This document shows, piece after piece, positions 45,710 to 54,897 of a DNA stretch of 64,000 nucleotides. A model generated the notes under the pieces. It was not told the origin of the DNA and searched no databases. It was given only the letters and a program-made list of their open reading frames with translations. The position numbers and the translations under genes are program-made. This DNA is from Lotus japonicus (lineage: Eukaryota; Streptophyta; Magnoliopsida; Fabales; Fabaceae), in the NCBI RefSeq assembly GCF_012489685.1, contig NC_080043.1, positions 48,561,127-48,625,126 on the forward strand, written 5' to 3'. Position 1 is the first letter of the stretch. Each line of letters opens with the position of its first letter.

Positions 45710-46356
45710 TTGCCTGTAGGAGGGGCTTCATCTGATTCTAGCTCACCCACCGTCATGGCTGCTGTCAATTTGGGATCGGGTACAGTACCCGTAGGACCCG
45801 CTGTGAGGACTGATGCAGTCATTGACCTGATCGTCTTGGATTCATATTCAGACGACGATCATGGTGATGCGTAGCTGGGAGTGGTGTGTAGTACTCCTCT
45901 AGTCAGGATTAGGGTAGGAGTAGGGTCGTGGCTCTGATCTTCAGTTTTTCTCATTTTGGGGCAGGGTAGGTCCCCGACCTTTAGCTTTTTGTGTGGTTCT
46001 CTTTACGGGAGTCACAGGGAGTTGGTCGGATTAGGAGGTCTTCGGGCTGTTTTGAGCTGACCTACTTTCTTTTTGGAGGACTGTATTCAGTATACTGACC
46101 TTATATTTTGTTTCTGTACATATTTGCCGACAGGCACTACTTTCCCGTCACTGGAGGTTACTCGTGACGTGGCATGCTGTTTACCGTGGGGATACATATC
46201 TGTATATTAGTCATGTTTCTCTTTTGTCGATACGTCTTTAAATTCGACAAGTCTTTTATTAACTGAAAACAAACATCGAAAAAAAATATTCACGTTTTTC
46301 TGCTTTTATTTTCTTTTTGGTTACTAAAGTGATGCCACCGAAAAGAGGGTGTTACA

Positions 46357-46361
46357 CTAGA
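46357..46361. other. 5-bp flank CTAGA at the right chromovirus 3' end, partner of TCTAG at 8688-8692
   Basis: The reverse complement of TCTAG at 8688-8692. The reading frame of the CACTA transposase is continuous across the two sites once one copy of the target is removed and one side is inverted. Confidence 0.88.
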
Positions 46362-48149
46362 CTTGAAGGTATCCTTTATTTTCCCTTTGGTGTCCATTAC
46401 AGTGTACAAAATATTGAGAAATACATTTCGTTCAGTGTGCATTACATCAATATTATGTGGGAGTAGAAGAGTTTTCCAATATGGCAATTCCCAAAATATA
46501 CTTCGTTTAGTCCAATGATGCTCTACCCCATATCCTTGTGAATGATCTTCCTTTGATTCCTCCACACTGGGTAAATGTCTAACTCTTTCCCACACTTCTT
46601 CACCTGTCAACTTTCGTGGAGTAGTTGAGGTCTCACCTTTACCTTTTTGTAAATTTCTTCTTACATGTCCTGTATTCATGATCTTCTGGTAAAAATTGGC
46701 GATGAAAATCAAACCAAGAGACCTTCTGACTATATGCAAGAGAAAATGCCTTAGAGCGCTCCATACAAACTGGGCAAGGAAGTTTTCCCATTGTCATCCA
46801 ACCACTTAACATACCATACGCAGGAAAGTCATTGATTGTCCACATCACAGCCGCCTTCATCAAAAAGTTTTGCTTCAAGGAGACATCATGAGTCATAACT
46901 GCATCCTCCCACAACATTTTCAGTTCATCTATAAGGGGGCGCAAATACACATCAATCGTTTTTTTGGAGCAGAAGGCCCAGGAATTATAATGGGTTGGAA
47001 CATGAACTCTCTTTTCATACACATCCATGGTGGCAAATTATACGGAGTAATAATCACAGGCCAACAAGAATATTTCTTTCTCGATATGTCAAATGGAGCA
47101 AAGCCATCGGAACATAAGCCTAATCTTACATTTCGGGGTTCCTTAGCAAAAGAAAGGTTCTCCTCGACTTTATCAAAGTGAATCCAAGCTTCTGCATCTG
47201 ATGGATGAGACAAGATATCTGGCTCCCTGTGATGCTCATGATGCCATCTCATTTGACTAGCTGTTTGTGTCGAAGAATACAATCGTTGTAGCCTTGGAAC
47301 AAGCGGGAAGTACCACATATTTTTCAGTGGCACCAACTTTACCTTACCTTGTTTCTTTACCTCTTTATATCGCTTCTCCTTATAAAACTTACAACTTTGC
47401 AACATCTCATCTTCTTTATAATACAACATACAACCTCCCGGACAACATTCAATCTTCACACATGCTAGCCCTAGTTCAGCAACTGATTTCTTCGCATGGT
47501 ATAAATTTTTAGGCATACAGTTACCATCGGGCATTGCATCACCCATAAATTGCACCCATTCATTAAAGCACCCCTCAGATAAACCATAGTCTGCCTTCAA
47601 ACTTAGGGCTTTTAGAGAAGCTGACAGCATATAGTATTTATCACAACCATCCCATAGAGAAGAATTTGCGGCGTTCAGCAAATTAAAGAATTGAGATGCA
47701 TCAGGGTTAGGATCTTCGGTCATCATGTCCTCTTGCTCAAGATAGTTACCAACTACTGGTCCAGCAGCATCCATCACCAACTGCTCATAAGTATTATACA
47801 TTTCCCTTGGCCCACTATTACCGTAGTAAGAGTGATCATCAACCATTGGGGGCATTTGAGGAATCGGTTATCCATGATTTGTCCAATGGTAATAATTAGG
47901 CATGAAACCTTTCTTACATAGATGGACTTTCACCAAGTCTGTTTCTTCAAATCTCATGCACTTGCATTTCTTACAAGGGCACCTGATTTTCTGACCTCTG
48001 GCAACAAATTGATCTTGTTCACAAGCATACGTAATAAAATCATGAATTCCTATAAGGAATTCTTCAGTCACATGCCTATCACAATCCAATCTATGATCCA
48101 TCCATCTCCTATTTTCAGGCACATCCATGCTTCTAACACATAAACACAT
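46357..48149 (-). pseudogene. CACTA TNP2-type transposase, N-terminal and catalytic part
   Basis: 48149-47868 holds the transposase-associated N-terminal domain (MDVPENRRWMDHRLDC, FITYACEQDQF, IRCPCKKCKC with paired cysteines). A TAA at 47868 interrupts it. 47855-46929 continues in the same frame (FNLLNAANSSLWDGC, CPGGCMLYYKEDE, MRWHHEHHREPDILSHPSDA, LGLCSDGFAPF, YSCWPVIITPYNLPPWMCMK). A frameshift near 46940-46990 leads into LIDELKMLWEDAVMTHDVSL, NDFPAYGMLSGWMTMGKLPC and HRQFLPEDHEYR, and another near 46650 into KLTGEEVWERV and LLPHNIDVMHTERNVFLNIL. It ends at KIKDTFKS, where the chromovirus target site lies. The catalytic-region landmarks are present but the gene is dead. Confidence 0.88.
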
Positions 48150-49980
48150 TAATCAACCAATAAGTATTAGTTCAGTCAATGAAACCCTATTACTTTAATC
48201 AACCAATAAGTATTTCTAATAACTTTCCTGGTGTTATATACACATATACAACATATGCTTACTTTAGGCTTACTTTATTATGCTCTGATTATTTCTGGGC
48301 CTGTTAAATTTAATGGTGTACCAAATATTAGTAGCTGCTATGAAAACAACATAGGCTTACACTTTTGTACTCTAATAATTATACAGCATAGGCTTACACT
48401 TTTGTAGTCTAATAATTATTTTCAGAATATCCAAGTACTGGGGTAGAAAGTGAAACATCACAAGCCATGATTACAACCATGATTAACTAAAAGGTTTTGT
48501 AAAGAGAATGAAAAGTTGCTTCATTTACAGTGCAATTTTCACTAAAAAGAGGTTAGAGCTTTCCTCACTTAAAAAGAATAATCATAAACCCTAAACATAT
48601 TATAATAATAACCTCATCACAATTGTCACCATACTGAATTGGGAAGAAGACAGTTAGTGACAGATTGAGAAAAAAAACCTTGATATTAAAAGCTGTACTG
48701 GTTCCTCTTGGCTTGGTGTTATGGTTCTGGCAACAGCTGGATCTACAAGAAGAACTAACTGGTAAGCCTTCATGTCATCAAAAATTAATTATGCAAGGGT
48801 AACTGAAATAAATATGACACAACATGTGAACTGATTCGAGAGATTGCATCAATGTGACTAAGACAAGTCAATTACCAAAATAAGTTAATCAAGCACTGCC
48901 ACTCTGCCAGTATATCACACTTCTCAACATTACATATTAAAAAGAAGATTGATGAGCTTGCTCAACATTACAGAGTGCAAAAAATAGGCAAATAGAAATA
49001 GAACAGTAGCCAACTAAAACTAATAGCTAAAATCTAAAAGGCTAATGATAAAACTAAGGAGCCTAACACAACAGAACAAAATACAACAGAAACGAAGACT
49101 AATGATAAAACTAGAAGCATAAAACTTATAATGTAAACAGGAAATGTTTCTACTCAAAGCAACCTAGTTTAAGCATGTTACTCTCTTTTTACATCTAAAA
49201 GATGCCTTCTCTAGTCCTATCTGCACCATAGCATGAATGAACAAGGTACATAAGATAGAATACTTCAAACAAGTAACACCATTTCTACAATGTGTTTCAT
49301 GAGCAAGTAATTTCACAATTTAAGTAATTTCACAATTGCAACATTCTGTAATAAAACTATTCTATGGAGTAATGATACAACTAAATATGTTAATTAATTT
49401 ATGTTTACATCTCAAATAAAACTAGTATTTTGTGAACTGAAGCACAACTTCACTAGAAAGTAGAGAAGACATAAAAAAATGTTTTAAATAACAACACCCT
49501 CCAAAGCTGCCAAGGCACGGCTGTCCTCTATACCTAGGAAAGATCAGGACCCATAAAACACCACTGGCAACAAATCAACATATGAAATGAATGTATATGA
49601 AATGTCATAGCATTCCCATAGAGTATCAGCTCTGAGATATGCTCTATCTTTCCCATAAAGCATTTGGGCGAATGAATGTATATGAAATGTTTTACATTGT
49701 ATTTTAAATAATCAAAATCTGAAAGAAAAAAATCACAAATATTGAAAAACCCTAAAAACAATATCATACCTCTTGTTGTTCCTTGTGTTCCTCTTGCCCC
49801 TTTTCTGCCCATTTCGTTTTCTTTACACTGCCCCTTTTCGTTTTCCTTAATTGGCAATGGAGGATGAAGGCGGCGGCGGTGGAGAGGAGAAGAGCTTTCC
49901 CTTAAGCTTATTGTGGTTTACGAGCGACGAGTGGTGGAGAGGAGAGGGCGGCGGCGGCTATGTGAGATTCAGACACGCGA

Positions 49981-50155
49981 GACACGCGAAGGGAAGGTGA
50001 GATGAGAGGAGAGGGCGGCGAGGATGTGAGAGGATTCAGACATGCGAATGGAAGGTGAGATGAGAGGAGAGGGTGGAGAGGGCGGCGACGGCCATGTTCA
50101 GACACGCGAAGGGAAGGTGAGATGAGAGGAGAGGGCGGCGGCAACCATGTGAGAG
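49981..50155. repeat. Minisatellite in the CACTA 5' region (about 60-bp unit, three copies)
   Basis: The unit is ACACGCGAAGGGAAGGTGAG then ATGAGAGGAGAGGGCGGCG with variants, starting near 49982, 50040 and 50102. Purine-rich on the plus strand. Confidence 0.75.
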
Positions 50156-50284
50156 TTTTCAGTGTTTGGAAATGGTAGTGTGCGAGCATGAGAGATTGGT
50201 TAAGTGTTTGGAAATCTTTTAACCTATTAGTGTTTTTAAAGTTAAATATATTTATTTCAAAACATATAACATAAAATATCATGT

Positions 50285-50345
50285 AGTTCAAATGGCTAAG
50301 GCATTTCCTTTGGCAGACAAGACCCAAGTTCGAATCCTGGAGAAA
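50285..50345 (+). other. tRNA-like stretch in the CACTA subterminal region (uncertain)
   Basis: TAGTTCAAATGGCTAAGGC resembles an A box and AAGTTCGAATCCTGG a B box, about 45 bp apart, as in tRNA genes or tRNA-derived SINEs. I cannot fold a convincing acceptor stem, so this is not called a tRNA gene. Confidence 0.3.
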
Positions 50346-50372
50346 ATTATTCATTTTTAAAATCAATTCATT

Positions 50373-50696
50373 TAGCGACGGAATTTCTGTTACATTTCCG
50401 TCGCTAACTTCTTACGAAATTTCCCGAGGGTATTAGCGACGAGAGGTAATCAGCGACGGTATAAATCAGTCACTAATTTGCAATATAAAATATTAAAATG
50501 GAATTAACGAGGGAATTAGCGACGGAACAACAATGAGGGGTAAAATTCGTCGCTAAATCCATCGCTAAATATTAAAACTGAATGTTTACTTTCAAAACGT
50601 TGATACGTCGCTGATTCCGTCGCATTCCGTCGCTAATAGCGACATATTTTTTTCCCTCGCTAAAATCCGTCGGTAAATCGCGTTTTTTTAGTAGTG
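50373..50696 (-). repeat. CACTA terminal and subterminal repeats
   Basis: About ten copies of GCGACGGA or its complement TCCGTCGC and degenerate forms, in both orientations, within 320 bp. The element end reads CACTACTAAAAAAACGCG on the minus strand. Such clustered subterminal repeats are the transposase-binding regions of En/Spm elements. Confidence 0.85.
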
Positions 50697-50698
50697 TC

Positions 50699-51733
50699 AT
50701 GGAGACGCGTTCTTGTGGTGGACGTGCATCATGTCGTCGTGGTGGTGGACGTCACAGTGTTGGTAGGAGTCATGCTCAAGCAATTCAGCTTGAGCCAGAA
50801 GGGGAGCATGAGGCTTCCTCTGATGGAGCTTCGGTGGCGGTGCGATCTCGCGCCACTACAGTTCCTGAGAACCCGGTGCAGCCAGCAGGTTTAGCGGCAA
50901 GGTCAGACTTGGACCTTAAAGCGAAGCTTCCTACTCCGGATAACGATGACTTGGGTGATCAACAAGTAGAAACACCCGTGCAGGCGCAGGGTCAAGCATT
51001 TGGAACATCCTCTACAGAACTCAGGCAGGTGTTGGACACCATTCAGGCGGTGCAACGCCAAAATGAGCATTTGGAGGCTCAGGTTGAGTATCTTAACCAA
51101 ATGAGGGACCTAAGGTGTGGCCAACGTGTGGATGCAGAGGATGTGGTGGACTTTCAGCCTTTCGCGCCCATTGTGGCAGCGGTGGAGATTCCAGAACATT
51201 TGCAGACTTTAGCACTAGACATGTATGCGGGCGACGCTGACCCGATAGATCATTTGGGACATTTCAATACTAAGATGGTCATTGGTGGGGCGACTGATGC
51301 GGTAAAGTGCAGGTTATTGCCTTTCACGTTTAAGGGAGTGGCGATGACATGGTTTATCCAGCAGCCCCCGTATTCTATTTCAAACTTCACAGATTTGTCA
51401 ACAAAATTCCTAACACAATTTTCAGCCAATCAAACTCAAAAGGCGACCCCTGCTGACCTGTTTAACATACGTCAGCAGTTGGGTGAACGCATTAAAACTT
51501 ACATGGCTCGATTCAGCAGAGTTTCGGTTCGGTTGGAGGACGCCAGCCCAGAGGTGTGTGTGGCGCCCTTCAAAAACGGGCTCAGGTGTGGCTCGCTAAA
51601 CAAAGACTTAACCAGAAGGCCCGCCAAGGACATGATGGATTTACGCGCCAGAGTGCAGGAATTCATCTTGGTAGAACAAGATGAGCAAACAAAAAAGATA
51701 GAGATAACTGGCGTAACCAATCTGAGTCAATGA
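50699..51733 (+). pseudogene. Gag (Tat-type element), N-terminal and capsid part
   Basis: The open frame starts at ATG 50699, two bases of which lie in the CACTA target copy TCA. A charged N-terminal region (METRSCGGRASCRRGGGR) and a coiled-coil-like stretch (IQAVQRQNEHLEAQVEYL) precede the capsid: LDMYAGDADPIDHLGHFN, CRLLPFTFKGVAMTWF, NIRQQLGERIKTYMARFS, DASPEVCVAPFKNGL. It ends at a TGA at 51731, followed by a frame change. Confidence 0.8.
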
Positions 51734-51813
51734 TATAAAGAGGGCGTGGCTCAAAAGATCAACGGTCAGCTCAAACGCCACGCCAACCTAGACCAGCGCC
51801 CTATTAGTCGGGC

Positions 51814-52578
51814 ATGCAAGGACTACAGAGTGACACTTGGCATAGAAATTCACAAACTACCCCAACATATCAGGCAACACAAGGAGGAAACACGCCCACA
51901 CAAGGGCAGCAAACAAAATTGAACGCCCCTCTCAGCACGATCTTGCAAGCAGTAGGGCAACCAAATGTAGTTCAGTACCCACGACCAGCCAAGCGACCCC
52001 TTATGAACGTGAATACAACCAAGCGGTGTGACTTTCATAAAGCTATGGGACACACAACAGATAATTGTTGGACCTTGCGCAAAGAGATCGAACGGTTGAT
52101 TAAAGCCGGACATTTGGCAAACTTTGTATCAAATGAACCCACACAACCTGAGGTAGCTAAAGCCGCTGGGGACGGGGCCTCGAAAGGCAAGGAGATAGTT
52201 GAGGATTTGGGTATACTTGCTGGATCATGCTCATCAATCGCCGGAGGATTCAGCGGTGGGCGTTTATCTAGCAAAGGACGGAAAAGATATGTAGAGGCAG
52301 TGAATTCAGTGCACAAAGCTTATGAAGGGGAGTGTTGGTTGAATCACACTCCTATCACTTTCACACCTAGGGACTTTGATCATGTTACTCCACATGACAA
52401 CGACCCAGTGGTGGTGACTTTGCGGGTGAACAATTATGTTACTAAGAAGGTCTTTTTGGACCAAGGAAGTTCTGTAGACATTATATATGATGATGCATTT
52501 GAGAGGCTGGGCCTAAAGGAATCAGACTTAAAGCCATACACAGGGTGCCTGGTTAAATTTACGGGGCGACCGGGCTAA
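51814..52578 (+). pseudogene. Gag zinc knuckle and protease (Tat-type element)
   Basis: A Gln/Thr-rich linker, then the knuckle CDFHKAMGHTTDNC followed by LRKEIERLIKAGHLANFV, a typical Tat arrangement. Then the region before protease (ECWLNHTPITFTPRDFDHV, HDNDPVVVTLRVNNY) and the protease active site FLDQGSSVDIIY, where DPGSSADI-like sequence is usual. The frame ends at 52578 just after KFTGRPG and resumes shifted at 52595. Confidence 0.8.
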
Positions 52579-52594
52579 GGTAAGAGGAGGATAC

Positions 52595-54027
52595 GTGGAT
52601 TTAGCGACAACCTTTGGTGAGGGGGAGTTTGTGAAGAAGTTTCAAGTGAAGTATTTAGTCCTCCCATGCAAGGCGACATATAATGTGCTTCTTGGGCGGG
52701 ACACTCTAAACAAAGTATGTGCAATAATCTCGACTGCTCACCTGACAGTTAAATACCCAGCTTGCAATGGCAAGATTGGAATTTTGAGGGTGGATCAAGA
52801 GGCGGCAAGAGAATTTTATGCTCAGAGTTTGGAGTTATACGGCAAGAGGGCGGCCAAGGAAAGTCATCGTGTTACTGAAATATTCCCACATGAAGACTTC
52901 AACTTGGACCCTCGTGATGATTTAGAAGACTTGAGACCTCAGCCCGCTGAAGAGACAAGATCCATTCAGGTGTCATGGCGAGCCTTGAAAATTGGAAGCA
53001 CTCTCTCAAAAGAGCAAGAAGATCGGTTGGTAGAACTGCTTAAAAGTAATTTGGATCTGTTCGCTTGGATGATCAAGGACGTTCCGAGTATTGACCCACA
53101 AGTTATCCATTCAACCAGGGGCAAAGCCCGTAGCACAGGCTCGAAGGTGGATGTGCGAAGAAAAAGATAAAGCTGTGCGAGTAGAAACTCAGAAGTTACT
53201 CGAGGGGCGAATTATTAGAGAAGTTAAATATCCCACTTTGCTGGAAAATGTTGTCATGGTACTAAAAGCAAATGGAAAGTGGAGAATGTGCACGGATTAT
53301 ACAAGTTTAAACAAGGTATGTCCAAAAGACTCATATCCACCTCCAAATGTTGATAAGTTGGTGGATGGCCCTTATGAAAATGAAATGTTAAGTTTGATGG
53401 ATGCGTATTCTGGATATAATCAAATTATGATGCATCACCCAGATGAGGAAAAAAACGGCGTTCATGAAGAGTCAAGCCAATTATTGCTATAGAACAATGC
53501 CATTCAGGTTAAAAAACGCGGGGGCGACCTATCAGCGGTTGATGGACAAGGTCTTTGCAAGCCAAGTTGGCAGAAATATGGAAGTCTATGTGGATGATAT
53601 GATTGTCAAAACCGTCAGAGAGGGCGATCATCATCAAGACTTGGCAGAAGCGTTTGCTCAACTGAGAAAGTACAACATGAGGTTGAATCCAGAGAAGTGC
53701 TCCTTCGGAATTTTGGGCGGAAAATTTCTAGGATTCATGATCACATCAAGAGGCATTGAGGTTAATCCGGATAAATGTAAGGCTATTCTGGACATGAAGA
53801 GCCAGTCGAACGTTCGTGAAGTTCAAAGGTTAACAGGAAGACTGGCGGCCTTATCCCATTTTTTACCAATGCCGGGAGACAAAGCAACACCGTTCTTTGC
53901 GTGTTTAAAAAAGAACTCAACTTTTCAGTGGTCCACGGCGTTCGAGGAAGCTTTTCAGCAGTTGAAGGAATTATTGGCTTCATCATCAATATTGGCAAAA
54001 TCCACGTCAGAGATCCCATTATATTAA
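52595..54027 (+). pseudogene. Protease end and reverse transcriptase (Tat-type element), frameshifted
   Basis: 52595-53170: protease end (GEGEFVKKFQVKYLVL, YNVLLGRDTLNKVCAI) and the connection to RT (NLDLFAWMIKDVPSIDP). 53091-53492: RT fingers (GKWRMCTDYTSLNKVCPKDS, SLMDAYSGYNQIMM). 53443-54027: RT palm and thumb (FRLKNAGATYQRLMDKVF, catalytic VYVDDMIVKT, NPEKCSFGILGGKFLGFM, VREVQRLTGRLAALS). Three different frames are needed. The YVDD motif is intact. Confidence 0.83.
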
Positions 54028-54897
54028 CACTATATTTGGCAGTCACTGGTGCGGCGGTCAGTACAGTTTTGTTACAAGAAGAGAGTAAGCAGTATAAGAT
54101 CGTCTATTTTGATAGCAACACCCTACAAGGGGCGAAAGTGCGTTACCAAAATATAGAGAAGGCAGCCCTTGCAATACTTAAGACAGCCAGGCGACTCCGA
54201 CCATACTTTCAGAGTTTCCAAATAAAGGTGAAGACTGATATTCCGTTACGACAAGTTTTGCAAAAACCAGATCTGTCAGGGCGACTTGTTAGTTGGTCGG
54301 TGGAATTATCAGAGTATGACATTGTTTATGAGCCAAGAGGGCAAGTTATAATTCAAAGTTTGATTGATTTTGTGGCGGAATTGGCGCCTACAGAGGGCGA
54401 CATAGAAAACTCAGAGTGGGTTCTCTCAGTGGATGGTTCTTCAAATGAGCAAGGAAGTGGGGTCGGTGTGTCAATTGAGAGTCCCGACAAAATGTTAATT
54501 GAGCAGTCGTTAAAATTTGGGTTCAGGTCGAGCAACAATCAGGCCGAGTATGAGGCACTAATAGCAGGGTTAAGACTTGCCATCGAGTTGGGTGTGCAGA
54601 AGTTATACATAAAGGGCGACTCTCAGTTAGTGGTGAAGCAAGTTCGAGGCGAGTATCAAGTGAAGGATCCTTAGCTGTCTAAGTATCTAGAAATTGTGCA
54701 GAAACTCATGCAGGCGATCAGCCAAGTTAAGATTGAGCACATACCAAGAGGTCAAAATGAGCGAGCAGATGCATTAGCCAAATTAGCCAGCACAAGGCGA
54801 TTGGGAAATTATCAGACGGTAATACAAGAAACATTACCTCGCCCAAGTACAGATATGGTGGAGTTCAAAGTGGCGAAAGCCATAGAGAGCGGCGAGC
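53901..54897 (+). pseudogene. RNase H and second (archaeal-type-like) RNase H (Tat-type element)
   Basis: First RNase H: LYLAVTGAAVSTVLLQEE, LRPYFQSFQIKVKTDIPLRQ (connection-type, weak catalytic residues). Second RNase H: WVLSVDGSSNEQGSGVG, NNQAEYEALIAGLRLAIELG, KGDSQLVVKQVRGEYQV and IPRGQNERADALAKLAS, with the expected D-E-D-D positions. A TAG at 54672 breaks it. Dual RNase H just upstream of integrase is the mark of Tat elements. Integrase is not present before the junction at 54898. Confidence 0.82.

Larger units (their letters stand above)
22011..46356 (+). mobile_element. Right chromovirus (Tekay/Del-like), complete but split by two insertions
   Basis: Plus strand: 5' LTR 22011-26096, PBS 26100-26111, gag-pol 26307-28394 and 38553-40882, 3' LTR 40920-46356. 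Inserted in it are a second chromovirus (28395-38547, TSD GTTTA) and a solo LTR (43596-44926, TSD ATGCC). The flanks are TAGAA (22006-22010) and CTAGA (46357-46361), which do not match, so the two ends come from different insertion events. The 5' and 3' LTRs differ strongly before about 23340/42260 and are close after it. It is a recombinant of two parental elements. Confidence 0.9.
40920..46356 (+). repeat. 3' LTR of the right chromovirus (about 4.1 kb plus an inserted solo LTR)
   Basis: TGTGAGACCCAAGTTTTTAA...GGGTGTTACA, interrupted at 43596-44926. The first 1.3 kb match the left element's 5' LTR (8687-7390). The remainder matches the right element's own 5' LTR. The TATA box reads CGATAAATAG at 41624-41633 instead of CTATAAATAG. 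The LTR ORF (45392-45709) is cut by a TAG. The hairpin array is at 43168-43362. Confidence 0.9.
48150..50370 (-). other. CACTA 5' region without recognisable coding
   Basis: AT-rich, with many short open frames and no domain I recognise. Any small regulatory gene or introns of the transposon here cannot be told from sequence alone. It includes a minisatellite (49981-50155) and a tRNA-like stretch (50285-50345). Confidence 0.5.
46357..50696 (-). mobile_element. CACTA (En/Spm) transposon, 5' half
   Basis: Minus-strand element from its CACTAC terminus at 50696 inward: subterminal GCGACGGA/TCCGTCGC repeats, a non-coding 5' region and the TNP2 transposase gene, cut at 46357 by a chromovirus LTR. 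The 3-bp sequence TCA (50697-50699) next to the terminus is the expected size of a CACTA target duplication. The rest of its transposase gene is at 8688-8947 and 21650-22010 in the opposite orientation. Confidence 0.88.
50697..54897 (+). mobile_element. Tat-type Ty3/gypsy element fragment with two RNase H domains
   Basis: Plus-strand gag, zinc knuckle, protease, RT, RNase H and a second RNase H, with no chromodomain tail seen. Gag style and the extra RNase H after the first one are characteristic of the Tat (Retand/Ogre-like) lineage. Its 5' part is displaced by the CACTA element. Its integrase and 3' part are missing because a chromovirus-like LTR begins at 54898. It has many frameshifts and is the oldest layer visible here. 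Confidence 0.85.

Noticed and set aside
22006..46361. Right chromovirus as a simple insertion
   Set aside because: Its flanks TAGAA and CTAGA do not match, and the two LTRs are of different types in their first 1.3 kb, so a single insertion does not explain it.
49908..50366. 152-residue minus-strand frame in the CACTA 5' region
   Set aside because: Its Ser/Pro/Leu-rich repeats are the translation of the minisatellite; no homology recognised.
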